This document shows, one piece after another, positions 1 through 10,858 of a stretch of DNA of 64,000 nt. Each line of letters opens with the position of its first letter. The first letter of the stretch is position 1. The position numbers and the translations under genes were made by a program. The notes beneath the pieces were generated by a model. It had not been told where the DNA came from. It worked only from the letters and a program-made list of their open reading frames with translations, and ran no database searches. The stretch spans positions 43,659,249 to 43,723,248 of the forward strand of contig CM055877.1 of NCBI GenBank assembly GCA_029582165.1, read 5' to 3'. The stretch comes from Portulaca oleracea. Lineage: Eukaryota > Streptophyta > Magnoliopsida > Caryophyllales > Portulacaceae.

Positions 1-285
1 CAGGTGAGGTCACCCCCATCAACTGCCTTATATTCACTCTTTTTTTATAATCAACTCTTTCCATTACCTTCTCTTATTTCAATCAACTCTTTGCTAATTT
101 ACATTTACCTTATTTAACATCTCATCTACGGGTATTACGATAGTGAGCCCGGGCTTACCTTGCTTGGTGAGCCCACCATCATTTCTCTTTTTTTTTATTT
201 TTTTTATTTCTCTTTTGTGCAATATTATATTTTTAAAATATTTTTGTGTATGATGTTTTTTATTTTTTTACTACAACATTTATAA
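1..285. other. AT-rich flank, nothing recognised
   Basis: AT-rich sequence with T-tracts and no convincing reading frame, terminal repeat or RNA signal. It ends at a TAA that is the left target duplication of the split TIR element starting at 286. Confidence 0.5.
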
Positions 286-393
286 GGCCCGTTCTTTTAT
301 ATGGTGAATTTTCGGTGCGGTGAGTTGCAGTGGATTGTGGTAAGTTGCGATGGAAATAATAAATGAGTATTGAAATATTTTTATTAGGAAATA

Positions 394-981
394 TCTATAT
401 ACTTATAATGACAATCTATGTGGGACCCAACAAATACTACAACGAGAGTGTTTCAAGGAGTCTCAACCAATCACAATTAAGAAAAAAATGACCCAATTTT
501 TAATAATTTTTTATTTATTTTCAACCGGATTTTATTATAGACCTAAGCTGTTTGGGACTCTGACACCAATTACAGTTGTTCCATAACTGTTTTAAATTTA
601 ATTTTATTTTAGAATTTAAAAAATACTATTACAAATCTCATACGGCTTTGGATTTTGATAACGTTTCCAACTGTTCCATATCTATATCTATATACTTATA
701 ATGACAATCTATGTGGGGCCCAACAAATACTGCAATGAAAGCATTTCAAGGAGTTTCAGCCAATCACAATTAAGAAAAAAATGACCCCATTTTTAATAAC
801 TTTTTATTTTTCTTTCATCCGGATTTTATTATAAACCTAAGCTGCATTGGACTCTAACACCAATTACATCTGTTCCACAACTATTTTGGATAAAATTTTA
901 TTTTAGAATTAAAAAAAATATTACGAATCCCATACAACTTTGGACTTTGATCACGTTTACAACTGTTCCACATATCAACTA
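394..981 (+). repeat. Tandemly duplicated Helitron 5' end
   Basis: Two diverged direct copies start with the same TCTATATACTTATAATGAC at 394 and 687, 293 bp apart. They stay alignable to about 680 and 981 and share the CAATCACAATTAAG and AACTGTTCCA words. Either copy could act as the left terminus. Confidence 0.85.
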
Positions 982-1833
982 ATCACTAAAAAATCCTGAG
1001 CAAGTACGGCTAGGTCAATCATGTTCATTAATTTTTTCAAAACATATAAATACAATACTTTCACAAGCAAGACAGAATCACAATTGATCTACACCAAATT
1101 CGTCTCAATTGATTATTCACATACACTTTTCATACTCTCTTTAAGGTAAGTTTCAAGTCAACTTTATATAGATATTCAAACCTATTGGGTTCTACATTGA
1201 TTGCATTCATTGTAATTGACATATTCAAAAACTACTTTGAATTCTGCAGATTCAATTGACTTCATATAGTCAAGTTATCGTCTTTAAAGTATCTCACATA
1301 TACATTTGTTTAATCGCATTCACTATACTCGCTTTCTCCTTTGAGTATTTCATTTTATTTTAATCTCCACTTTTTATTCTTCTTTGTTATTTCATTAAAT
1401 TGTCCCGTTATTTATTTCATTGCATTGTACCTTCCCAAGTAAATTAGATAGACATATTTACCTTCACAATTGAGAAACGTTTCTGATGTAGCTCCAATTT
1501 GAAGCCAGCAGCAGAATGCTTGAACCATTAGTGCAGAGCCCATAGGGTCCTCCCCCCAATCAGTAGCCCCCTTACCCACCACACCATTATTCACAAGTTT
1601 ACTCTCATATTACAATAGAATTACAAAAGAAAATACATACATAACAATTGTTACATCATTAAAATTACATACACAAACCAAACTGCCTAAACTTCTATCG
1701 CGTCCACCAACTTTATAGCCTCCAAAACAGAAACCATTGAATCCAAATGCATGAAAATACATGAAAATACCAGTAACAAATGGTTACCATATTAAAAAAA
1801 ACAAGGAAAGCACATCTATATCAAACTTAGATT
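982..1833 (+). other. Helitron interior, leader-like AT-rich sequence
   Basis: AT-rich, without a supported gene. A TATA-like CATATAAATAC at 1042-1052 is followed by a CA-rich stretch that resembles a transcribed leader. A GT-rich junction AAGGTAAGT at 1143-1151 could be a splice donor, but no downstream exon is recognised. A 60-codon minus-strand frame at 1412-1594 has no family signal. Confidence 0.3.
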
Positions 1834-2339
1834 GTTTTTGTAACGTCCCGAAAATTCAATTATAGAAAAGTCAAAGTCAAACTAACGTTAACAGACAAAA
1901 CTTAGCGGAAGACTTCAAATTTAGTTTGGGCGTCACTGCCGTATCCCCGAAGGAACACAAGGCGAGAAAGGAAAACACAATTGTCTGCTAACGGTAACTA
2001 CTAACAACTCAAAACAAAACTTTAAGATTTCATAACGAAAACAATATAAAAAGATTCGAGGACTTCTAGACTCGTCGTCCTCACTTCTAATTCCCGTCCC
2101 CAGCATTTAGATCTTCACCTGAAAACAAAACATTTCAAAAATGAGGGGGAAATCTCAATAATGTCTACCCCTAACGTTTAAAACAGTTTAAGTTCATTTC
2201 AATTCATTTTGGGGAGAGGGATCGAATCAAACGTTTTACAAACCTTTAATCCCATACTGTTTCCTCAACCCATCCAATCTATATTTTAATTTGCGGGCGG
2301 GATATCAAATCTCATAAAGAACATCGCCTACCAAAGGCA

Positions 2340-2600
2340 TCAACAACTATCCTATATCAGGGATGAAACCCTGATCTCCTGGCACATAACCCATACAGGC
2401 ATCGAATCCTGGTCTCAGGGTTATCACCCGCATAAACATTAGCCTCTCAAAGGCATCGACGATCGCCACCAAAGGCTTCATAACATCTATCCTATATCGG
2501 ATGAAACCACGATCTCTGCACATAACCCATACAGGCATCGAATCCTGGTCTCAGGGTTATCACCCGCAAAAACATTAGCCTGTCAAAGGCATAAAATCAA
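2340..2600. repeat. 137-bp direct repeat, two copies, in the solo LTR
   Basis: The block beginning CATCGAATCCTGGTCTCAG recurs at about 2400 and 2537, followed both times by GGTTATCACCCGCA and an AACATTAGCCT block. There are two copies, slightly diverged. No coding function is seen. Confidence 0.75.
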
Positions 2601-4371
2601 CAACCCGCTTAATGTTTCCACTTTGAATTACTAATTCATTATTCAAACTCATCTCATAACTCTCAAGTCAAACCCAACCCAGATTATCAAAATCAAATCA
2701 ATAAAACCACTTATAAAAGATTATCTCAATTCCTCCACTCATAAAACAAGGTACAACAATTACAAACAGTTATCCAAAACAGACGGTCATAATTCCACGA
2801 AAGTCCCCTTTCGGGATGCAATTATCAAAACAGATTAGAAAACATTAAAACATATTTAAAGAGCATCCCGATGGGGATTAGAGTATAGACAATTACCTGA
2901 ATAACGTCATAGTACAGCAATAAGGAGAACACACTTGAGCTCACTATCGTCACGCACTAATTTGGGCCTAGAATAAGAAAAATTATCTAATTAAAACGCG
3001 TTCTAACGAAGTTAGTATTGACTATCAACTACCTAACCCATCCCCTAGGAACATTTAGGTTCCTATCATTTATGAAATTACACTTAACACATCCAAGAAA
3101 AACACATAACAGGACCACACATTATTTTCATTCAACAATTCTTTATAAATAAAAGCAAACAGAGGACAGATTGTAACGTTCACATAAAACGGGTCACAAC
3201 TCGACTTCCCGACATCCTATGGGTCTGGTTCTGGACTTTTCGGAAACCTCGGGATGTCTACTAAAACTTCTATGTTGATGACCAAGCCCATATCAGTCCC
3301 AAAGGACTCTAAAAATACTCATCTTCCCAATTGGTCCAGTTCTGACAGGTTCTGGTAAAACGGTTATAACTCGGGCTATACAAATCAAACGTTCGATCCG
3401 TAAAATTCCTATGATTTCTAACATCTAAAGGAACCTCCAGTCCAAAAGGTTCGATAAAAAGGTAACTACACTAGCCATGGTGACTCGATCTTTAGACACT
3501 AACGAAACTGTCCCGATCCCGGTTCTTTATTTAATTTATAATTTCGGTTCTAACTTCCACCATTCGATCCTGGGGTCCTAATTTGGGCTCAAAACGGTAA
3601 CTAGGGTCTAAGGTATATAGTCCAACCCAACTAAGGTCCAACATTAAACTTGTAAAATTGAACTTATTTTAAAAAACAAGAAACACTTTAATAAAATTTT
3701 AATAAAACTTAAGTCGTACAAGAACTATAATAATTTCTTAAAACATAAAACACGTAAACAAGGTTCAAGAATTAATAAAGGTGGTTATAACATGTGGGTT
3801 TCTTTAATCAAGAATCAAGAAGGACTTAGGAAATATAAACATAAGGAACAATATACATGTAGTTACTAATCAAGAATCTCAACAACTAATTCTTTTACTA
3901 AACTCAATCAAGAATCCTGATTTCATTAACAAGAATTTAACTTGTAGTAGGTTAACTAATTTATTTAACAAACTTAATAAGATTTAGTTTTAAAGAACAA
4001 TAAAGAACATAACGATTTATTTAACTAAAATATTCAAGAATTTACCTAGGTAATTTAGTTCTCAGATTCGTGCATACAACAATATTGTGGTCTAAATCCT
4101 AACATCATTTATAAGTTAAAGATACAATAAACGATTCAACCCTAACGATTTAACTATTACAACCTAATCAAATTACAATAAAAATTACAACATAAAATTA
4201 CATATAACAAATAAACAAATTACACATAACAATTAAGAACAAGATTATATATAATTTTCCTAATTACAACACTAATAATACAATTCAAGTATAAAAACAG
4301 AATATTATTTTTGAAATTAAAAACAGAAAAGAAAAAGGAAAAAGAGAATAAAAAAAAACCATCAGTTAGGG

Positions 4372-4846
4372 TTAGGGTTTTAGGGTTTTACGTAGGTTAG
4401 GCACGGCTGGGGTTTTTGGGCGGTTGGGTGGCTGCGGCGGCGTTGGCGGTCTTTGAGGCGGCGGCAACGGCAGCGACGGCGGCGGAGGCGGTGGTAGCGT
4501 CGTTGATGCGGTTTGACGGCGACAAACAAGAAAAGTCGTGGTTGTTCCCTTCGTGCGGCGACGGTCGGCGGTTGGAGAGCGGCGGCGGCGGCTATGGTGT
4601 CTGGCGGCGTCTGGCGGTGACCTCGTGGTTGTGGCGCGCACAACTCGGCGGAGGTGAGAGAGAAAGGCGAAAGAGAGAGAGGAGGAGATAGGGCAAGCGG
4701 TGGTGGCTGCGGCGGATTCCGGCGGCGAAATCCAGTAACTGCTGGCAGTTCTTGAGGGGAAGCGAGAGAGGGTTGGAGGGATTAGGGTTTGGTAGGTTTA
4801 GGGGGGAGGAGAGGTGTATATATATTACCCATTTAATTAGGCCCAA
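4372..4846 (-). promoter_or_regulatory. GC-rich leader and putative promoter of the solo LTR
   Basis: A GC island (CGG-rich triplets) in an otherwise AT-rich element. Minus-strand reading gives a TATATATAC box near 4815-4825, then CT-rich leader and short Pro/Arg-rich frames typical of low-complexity GC DNA. I read it as the U3/R promoter and leader rather than a protein gene. A telomere-like ggttagggttagggttttaggg stretch sits at about 4366-4388. Confidence 0.4.
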
Positions 4847-5188
4847 TTAACACTCCTAACCCAACCCAACTAAAACAATTAAAAACTGATTTTTCTAAAA
4901 ACCTAATAATACTAATAATAGTAATAATAATATTAATACTAATAATCATATAATCACATAGCAAATAATATTCACGTAATTAATCACATAATAATATTTA
5001 TAATATCACAAAGATATTAACTCACGAAAAAGTACTAATCTACCCTTGTTAGCCCCTCAGCGGTCCTACGAGCTCAAGCGTTAGCAAAATAAAACACAGA
5101 CGAAAAAATAATAAATAACGAAGCCAAACCTAATTTACTAACGACGTCACGGTCAACATCTTTGGGTTTTTCGGGGTTTTACAGTTTT

Positions 5189-7300
5189 AGTTGCATATAC
5201 AGGCAATAACATACAAGACTATGCTCATCTTAGAAAGTCTACTTGTAATCTCAAATAATAATAAGTCATTAGTTGCTTAAAATTTGGCTTAAAAATATAT
5301 AATCGTAAATTAAACCAGATCAATTTTTAGGGTTTAGGGATATTAATAAAATTTTAGCTTTTATATAAGATGCCTATGTTAATTACAATTACTAAGATAA
5401 AGACTACTTAACATCAATAACAAAAATCGACCAATGCAAATAAACTTAAAAAGAAGTTAAATAAAACCTAAAACTGATTTTTTTTTAAAAATACATTCTG
5501 AAATAAATCCCAAAAAGAAGATAAAGATAAAACTGATTTTTAGGGTTTAGGGATATTATATAGAGTTCACAATTTCTAGCAAGCAAACTTTGAATAAGTA
5601 AAAAACTGATTTTCAAATTAAAAGTTACAAAATATTTCTCATTAAACTTCTAACAAAATAATTAAAAAACTGATTTTAAAACTAAAAACAAACCAAGTTT
5701 GCAAATATCAACGAACACAATTAGTTACAAATTTTAACAATGACTTTTGATAAACAAAATATATATATGCAAAAACAAAGCCTTCAATTTTATGTCTAAT
5801 ATTTTTTCCTTAAAAAAGTATCCAATTCTGTGTACTTTATACACTTCTAAATCCTTAGGTTAAAACAATATAATCACAAATTAAACCTGTGGGATTTTAT
5901 GGTTTAGGGATATTAATCAAATTTTAGCTTTTAGATAAGATGTCTATGTTAATTACAATTACTGAGATAAAGACAATGTGTACTTTATACACTTCTTAAT
6001 GCACAGCTAAAAACTATATAATCACAAATAAAACCTGTGGGGTTTTTATGGTTTAGGGATATTAATCAAATTTTAGCTTTTAGATAAGATGTCTATGTTA
6101 ATTACAATTACTTAGATAAAGACAATGTGTACTTTATACACTTCTTAATGCACAGCTAAAAACTATATAATCACAAATAAAACCTGTGGGGTTTTTATGG
6201 TTTAGGGATATTAATCAAATTTTAGCTTTTAGATAAGATGTCTCTGTTGATCACAATTACTGAGACAAAGGCAAGAAAAAAAATTAAATCTGTATAGATT
6301 TAACATCAATAACCAAAATCGACCAATGCAACTAATCCCAAATAGAAGTTAAATGGAAGCAAAAACTGATTTTTTTAAAAAAAGTACATTCTGAAATAAA
6401 TCCCGAAAAAAGTTAAAGATTAAACTGATTTTCAAAAAATATATATATACATTCTGAAATTAATTCCAAAAAGAAGTTAAAGATTTTTTTTGAGATTTTT
6501 GAATTTATTAATACAATACATTCACCACGATCTCATCATTACAACAGTCCCATAACCCAAAAAATATATATTCTAAAATTAATCCCAAAAAAAAATATAT
6601 AGTCTAAAAGATTCGTTGATGGATAACTTTGAATAAGTACAAACTGATTTTTTTTTATTAGAATTTGTAAACTAATTCTCATTAAAATTCTAACAAAATA
6701 ATTAAAAAACTGATTTTAAAACTAAAAACAGACCAAGTTTGTCCAACATTTTTTCCTTAAAAAACGTATCCAATTCTGTGTACTTTATATACTTTTAAAT
6801 GCCTATGTTAATTATGATTACTGAGATAAAGACAAGAAAAAACTAAACCTGTAAAGATTTAATATCAATAACCAAAACCGATCAAAGCAAATAATCCTAA
6901 GAAGAAGTTAAATAGAACCAAAGATTGATTTTTTTTTTAAAAAAAATACATACTGAAATAAATCCCAAAAAAAAGTTAAAGATTAAACTGATTCTCAAAA
7001 AAAAAAAATATATACATTCTGAAATTAAACCAAAAAAGAAGTTAAAGATTGTCTTTGAGTTTTTTGAAATATATAAATACAATACATTCACAACCATCAT
7101 CCTTACAACTGCTCCATACCCTTAAAAAAATATATTCTGAAATTAATCCCAAAACCGACCAATGCAAATAATCCCAAAAAGAAGTTAAATATCACCAAAA
7201 AATGATTTTTTTAAAAAATACACTCTGAAATAAATCCCAAAAAGAAGTTAAAGATTAAACTGATTCTAAAAAAAAATATATATATACATTCTGAAATTTT
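5189..7300. repeat. A-rich diverged repeats in the Helitron interior
   Basis: Blocks such as CTGAAATAAATCCCAAAAAG (near 5497, 6391, 6955, 7228) and AAACTGATTTT recur many times, in varying order. Within it three head-to-tail copies of a roughly 148-bp unit start at about 5829, 5976 and 6124; the last two are almost identical. A fourth, older partial copy lies near 5320-5400. No genes. Confidence 0.7.
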
Positions 7301-7680
7301 CTATTAGAATTACATGTTTTGTCGGAACAATTTATCATGATGTTTTTTATATAACAATTTCATTAATATTTCGTTTCGTTTATTTGTATGGACAGTTACT
7401 TATCCATGAGTTTTATAAAATTTCAAAAGTAACTAATTGAGTTCGCTCCGTGCATCGCATGGGTTGAAGCCTAGTATTAAATAATAAATGAGTTGCGGTA
7501 GATTGCGGTAAGTTGCGGTGGAAATAATTTTGTGGATTTTAAATAATTTTGTGAATTTTGTGGAAATATATTAAATAAAAAGGTAAATAGTAATTTGTGG
7601 TGAGTTGCGGTAGGTTGCGGTAAGTTGCGGTAAATTGTGGTGCGGTAACTTGCGGTACCACATAAAAGAACGGAGCCTAA

Positions 7681-8215
7681 ATCATTATATGAATGTTCAT
7701 AGAGCTAAATTATAATGTTTATAAATTGATATATGAATGTTCATAAATCAATAGATAAATGCTCATAATTATTAATAGTTTTGCTCATATCTCTAATGAT
7801 CTAGCTCATAACATATCTCATACAATGTTCATAATTGATAATATAGATGCTTATAAATCTATACTAGAGTGCTCATAAACCAGTACATGAATGCTCATAA
7901 ACCTAAATTATAATGCTCATAAATCTATATTAGAGTGCTTATAAACCCATACATGAATGTTCATAAATCTAAACTACAATTCTCATAAATCTATACTATA
8001 ATGCTCATAAATCTATACTAGAGTGCTCATAAATTAGTACATGAATGCTCTTAAACCTAAACTACAATGCTTATAATTTATACTAAAGTGCTCATAAACC
8101 AGTACATAAATGCTCATAAACATAAACTACAATGTTCATAAACCAGTAGATTAATATTCATAACTTCCACCACGAATACTTATAAACTAGTGGATAAATG
8201 TTGAGAAATATATAC
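7681..8215. repeat. Degenerate repeats of the ATGCTCATAAA word
   Basis: More than 25 copies of a variable 15-20-bp unit, (T)GCTCATAAA followed by CTATA, CCAGTACAT or CCTAAACTA variants, lie head to tail. The spacing is irregular, so it is an old minisatellite or a duplicated AT-rich region. No coding potential. Confidence 0.7.
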
Positions 8216-8423
8216 CGGTAATACCACAATATTTATAATTTTTTAAATGAATATTGTGAATTGAAGGCACCTGTTATGTTTGAGAAAAAAATTTAAAAAA
8301 TGACTCAAAAATACATCCTCCGTTCCATATTAATGGTTTGTTGTCGTCATTAATTTCTTAATATATACAATATTTTAGTATATGAAAGTACTATCATTCA
8401 ATTAATAACGAAAATATATTTCC
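8216..8423. other. AT-rich spacer
   Basis: AT-rich DNA leading into the MULE-like remnant. A CATCCTCCGTTCCATATTAATGG stretch near 8315 resembles the general 'tccgttcc' ends of some plant MITEs, but no partner inverted repeat was found. Confidence 0.25.
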
Positions 8424-8460
8424 AGCCCCCAACATTATTTTTATCCACGTCAGCCCCCCT

Positions 8461-8471
8461 CTCTCTTTCTC

Positions 8472-8514
<43 letters not shown>
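8461..8514 (+). repeat. (TC)n microsatellite
   Basis: An almost pure CT dinucleotide run of about 50 bp in the pyrimidine-rich leader. The reverse strand gives a spurious Arg/Glu frame. Confidence 0.9.
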
Positions 8515-8517
<3 letters not shown>

Positions 8518-8959
8518 TGCATATTTCCAGCCCCCAACTTCTTCTTCTTCCTCTTTCTTCTTCCATCATCACCCTCATCCATCTCCACCACTACAAAACT
8601 TTCAAACCACCATTACTGCCACCACACCTCACCATCGCAGCCATCAAAAAACCACCCAACCACCTTCACTTCCACCACCATCCGCCCCAAAACACCATTA
8701 TTGAAACTTTTCTCTCTCCTCTGTAAATTAATTTCAGATATCATTAACATTCAATTGATTGCAAATCATAACACCCAACGAACCCCCAAATTCAGAAGTT
8801 GGGAGGTCCCAAGTGGGCTCTTGTTATTTGAAAACCTGGCCTCGTTATCATCAACAAGAAGAAGCTCCTGATGGACAGGGTCCTCCTGATGGACGACCAC
8901 CACATCGGGGCCTTCCTGCTTGTCACCCTGAAACTTGTCGAGCAATGAGTAAAAAAGCG
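8515..8959. other. Interior of the MULE-like remnant, no recognised gene
   Basis: Contains a second copy of ATATTTCCAGCCCCCAAC (8521-8538; first copy 8414-8431), then CA/CT-rich low-complexity DNA. A minus-strand frame at 8770-8947 contains acidic residues ([13 protein letters not shown]) and may be further captured exon sequence, but I do not recognise the family. Confidence 0.3.
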
Positions 8960-9525
8960 GTGGTGGGGGAGAGTGGCGGGGGAGGGTCTTTTTTCGACGG
9001 GAATTTTGACTGGCACGGCGATTTCCGCGGCGGTGGAGGGGTTAAGGAGGCGGTCGAGGCGATCGAAGAAGGGCCAGCGGCTGGGAATCCCGGCGGCCGC
9101 CGCCTTGGGTTTTTCGATCTTGTACTTTTTCTTGACGGTGTCGATGCGATTCTTGCATTGGGCGTCGGTTTTCGGCGGCTTCGTGTTTCCGCTCCGGCGA
9201 CTTCGTTCTAGTGGTTTTGCTTGAGATTCCCTCTACTCAACTGCAAATACTTCTCTCCCCACGCCTCGATCACCGCCGCCGTCGCCCCCTCGCTCCAGCA
9301 GTCCTCCTGTCCGCCGACGGCGGCAGCGGAGGTGGCGGGAGGACGGGAAGAAGGCTGTTGGATTGGGAGGGCGAGGGTGAGTGAGCTGTGATGCGGTAGA
9401 GTGGGAGATGATGCGGTGGCGGCGGCGGCGATTGTGACGGTGATCCTGCCGGAGGAGGGCGGAGGTGGAGAGTGAGAGCGACGCTCCGGCGATGGGTGCG
9501 AGTGGGCTTCCTCGTCGTCGTCCAT
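8960..9525 (-). pseudogene. Trihelix (ASIL-like) transcription factor fragment
   Basis: From the ATG at 9525, the frame opens with an acidic/Pro/Ser-rich segment, then the first trihelix helix (motif DCWSEGAT, then IEAWG and LSRGNLKQ) before a TAG at 9208-9210 where the family has Trp. After a one-base frame change the second half follows at about 9180-9113 (motif [13 protein letters not shown]), then [13 protein letters not shown] near 9070-9025. Plant trihelix DNA-binding factors of this group usually run 300-400 residues; here only about 190 residues of the N-terminal half remain. Captured exon DNA inside a MULE-like element, decayed. Family call from motifs remembered, not searched. Confidence 0.7.
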
Positions 9526-9709
9526 GGGTGAACGGGTCGATCGGAGTTTGTTTTGCCGATTTGGGAAAGGGTAGAGAGAGAAGCGAAGGGAGTTTAGAAA
9601 GAGAAAGAGAGGAGAGAGAGGGCTGACGTGGACAAAAATAATGCTGATTGGGCAAGTCAAAATTGACTAAACTCATCCCTCCGCCGCTAGCTAGGACCGC
9701 CACCGAGTT

Positions 9710-9740
9710 AAGTAAATCTTAACTCGGTGGCATGTTATTG
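9710..9740. repeat. Perfect 13-bp-stem hairpin CCACCGAGTTAAG
   Basis: CCACCGAGTTAAG and its reverse complement are separated by 5 bases. CACCGAGT also occurs in the TIR of the Pack-MULE at 11171, which supports a link between the two elements. Confidence 0.75.
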
Positions 9741-9849
9741 GAGGCAACAGGGGGTCAAAGTTCATATTATTCATCACCAAATCGAAAGTTCGTATTATTA
9801 AGTCTTATATGGCCAAAAGTTCGTATTATTAAAATCCAATTTCCCATTT

Positions 9850-10002
9850 TTTTTATTATAGATTAATACAATACAACTCTTTATTTTAAATTTTCTATGT
9901 TCTAAAATTTAATCTCAATTATAATATTTAAAATTAAAAGATAATTCAGCAAAAAAAATTGATGTTTGATATTGTACTTTGTGTATTTAGTTAAATAATT
10001 AA
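9850..10002. other. AT-rich spacer
   Basis: No repeat or gene recognised. Confidence 0.4.
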
Positions 10003-10294
10003 GGCCCCGTTCTTTTATGCGGTGAATTTCCGATGCGGTAAGTTGCGGTGAGTTGCGGTGGAAATAATAAATAGGCGTTGAAATATTTTTATTAAGAAAT
10101 ATATTAAATAATAAATGAGTTGTGGTGGATTGCGGTAAGTTGCGGTGGAAATAATTTTGTGGATTTTAAATAATTTTGTGGATTTTTTAGTAATATGTTA
10201 AATAACAAGGTAAATGATAATTTGTGGTGAGTTGCGGTAGGTTGCGGCAAGTTGCGGTGCGATAACTTGCGGTACCGCATAAAAGAACGGGGCC
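10003..10294. mobile_element. Intact MITE, 292 bp, unoccupied copy of the Helitron target
   Basis: Perfect inverted ends GGCCCCGTTCTTTTATGCGGT / ACCGCATAAAAGAACGGGGCC, with TTAA on both sides. The interior carries many GTTGCGGT words. Its centre (AAGAAATATATTAAATAATA near 10094-10113) is the uninterrupted form of the sequence into which the Helitron 394-7474 inserted. No coding capacity. Confidence 0.85.
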
Positions 10295-10464
10295 TTAAGA
10301 GTAAATTCACATATCTTGGTTGGTTTGTAGAAGTTGGATAAATTTTTGTAAGCTTGGATAATTTATATAGAAGTGGGAAGAAATAAATAATGAGTTATTT
10401 TAAAATTTAAAAAGTTAGGTAGGTTTAGGCAATAAGATATATTGGATCATAATATATCAACTTT

Positions 10465-10843
10465 GGATGCACTTATAATGGTTGTCAACCATGACAACCA
10501 TCATCAGTAAAATAAATCTTATTCGTATATGTGTCAAGTTTTACCTTGACCGTTAGCTTTTTTATTTAATACAAATTGTAAAAATTATTTTTTCAAAATT
10601 TTAGTTTATTTAAAAAAAATAAAATAAATATTTTCAAAATATGCTTGTTTACTAAGTAAAAACTTAGAGTTCAGATATTTAAATTTTAAAAATTCTGTAA
10701 TTTTTTTTAATTGAGAAAATATATGTTATAATTTTGTACTAAATAAAAAAATAAATGACGAAGATAATAGTTGACATATTTATGGATAAACATTGTTTTA
10801 ATTATGGTGGTTGTCATGGTTGACAACCATTATAAGTTTTTCC
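10465..10843. mobile_element. MULE-type MITE, 379 bp
   Basis: Inverted ends ACTTATAATGGTTGTCAACC... extend about 33 bp (outer bases GGATGC versus GGAAAA). The insertion is bounded by a perfect 10-bp direct repeat TATCAACTTT (10455-10464, 10844-10853). A 9-10-bp duplication is typical of Mutator-like elements. No coding capacity. Confidence 0.75.
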
Positions 10844-10858
10844 TATCAACTTTTGACG

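Larger units (their letters stand above)
1839..5183 (-). mobile_element. Solo LTR (3.35 kb) of a long-LTR retrotransposon
   Basis: It begins TGTAACGTCCCG, ends CGGGGTTTTACA, and is flanked by perfect 5-bp duplications GTTTT (1834-1838 and 5184-5188). There is no internal domain, so it is best read as a solo LTR left by LTR-LTR recombination. Orientation is probably minus: on that strand a TATATATAC box (about 4815-4825) precedes a pyrimidine-rich then GC-rich leader. Its first roughly 100 bp recur at 20419-20525 in a chimeric insertion. The length fits long-LTR gypsy families such as Tekay/Del, but this is not proven. Confidence 0.75.
394..7474. mobile_element. Non-autonomous Helitron, 7.1 kb
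   Basis: The left end is TCTATATACTTATAATG and the right end is CTAG at 7471-7474. Eight bases before CTAG there is a 6-bp-stem hairpin (CCGTGC-ATC-GCATGG, 7448-7462). The element lies between A (393) and T (7475) with no target duplication, as Helitrons do. The flanks join perfectly into a MITE sequence whose uninterrupted copy is at 10003-10294. No Rep/helicase frame is seen, so it is non-autonomous. The inside holds a duplicated left end, a solo LTR and A-rich tandem repeats. Confidence 0.9.
286..7677. mobile_element. Small TIR element (MITE) split by a Helitron
   Basis: The two halves lie at 286-393 and 7475-7677. The outer ends are GGCCCGTTCTTTTAT and ATAAAAGAACGGAGCC (imperfect inverted repeats), flanked by TAA on both sides (283-285, 7678-7680). 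The inside is built from repeats of the word GTTGCGGT. Joining the halves gives a sequence nearly identical to the intact copy at 10003-10294. TIR and 3-bp TSD suggest a PIF/Harbinger-type MITE; the superfamily call is an inference. Confidence 0.8.
8424..9849 (-). mobile_element. Remnant of a gene-capturing MULE-like element
   Basis: An inverted repeat remains inside the ends: CATTATTTTTATCCACGTCAG at about 8432-8452 matches the reverse complement of 9617-9640 (CTGACGTGGACAAAAATAATG). The right end reads TCCAATTTCCC at about 9839-9849, the reverse complement of GGGAAATTGGA, which also begins the Pack-MULE at 11171. The outer left terminus is missing and no target duplication was found. The cargo is a trihelix-factor fragment. 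The superfamily call rests on this similarity and on gene capture. Confidence 0.45.

Noticed and set aside
4366..4388. Interstitial telomere repeat
   Set aside because: Only two or three GGTTAGG/GGTTTTAGG-like units, too short and imperfect; chance in a leader with many CCTAA words.
4372..4846. Proline/arginine-rich proteins in the GC island
   Set aside because: Several overlapping frames on both strands from CGG-rich DNA; more likely LTR promoter and leader.
8394..8591. Arg/Glu-rich protein on minus
   Set aside because: Product of the (TC)n microsatellite.
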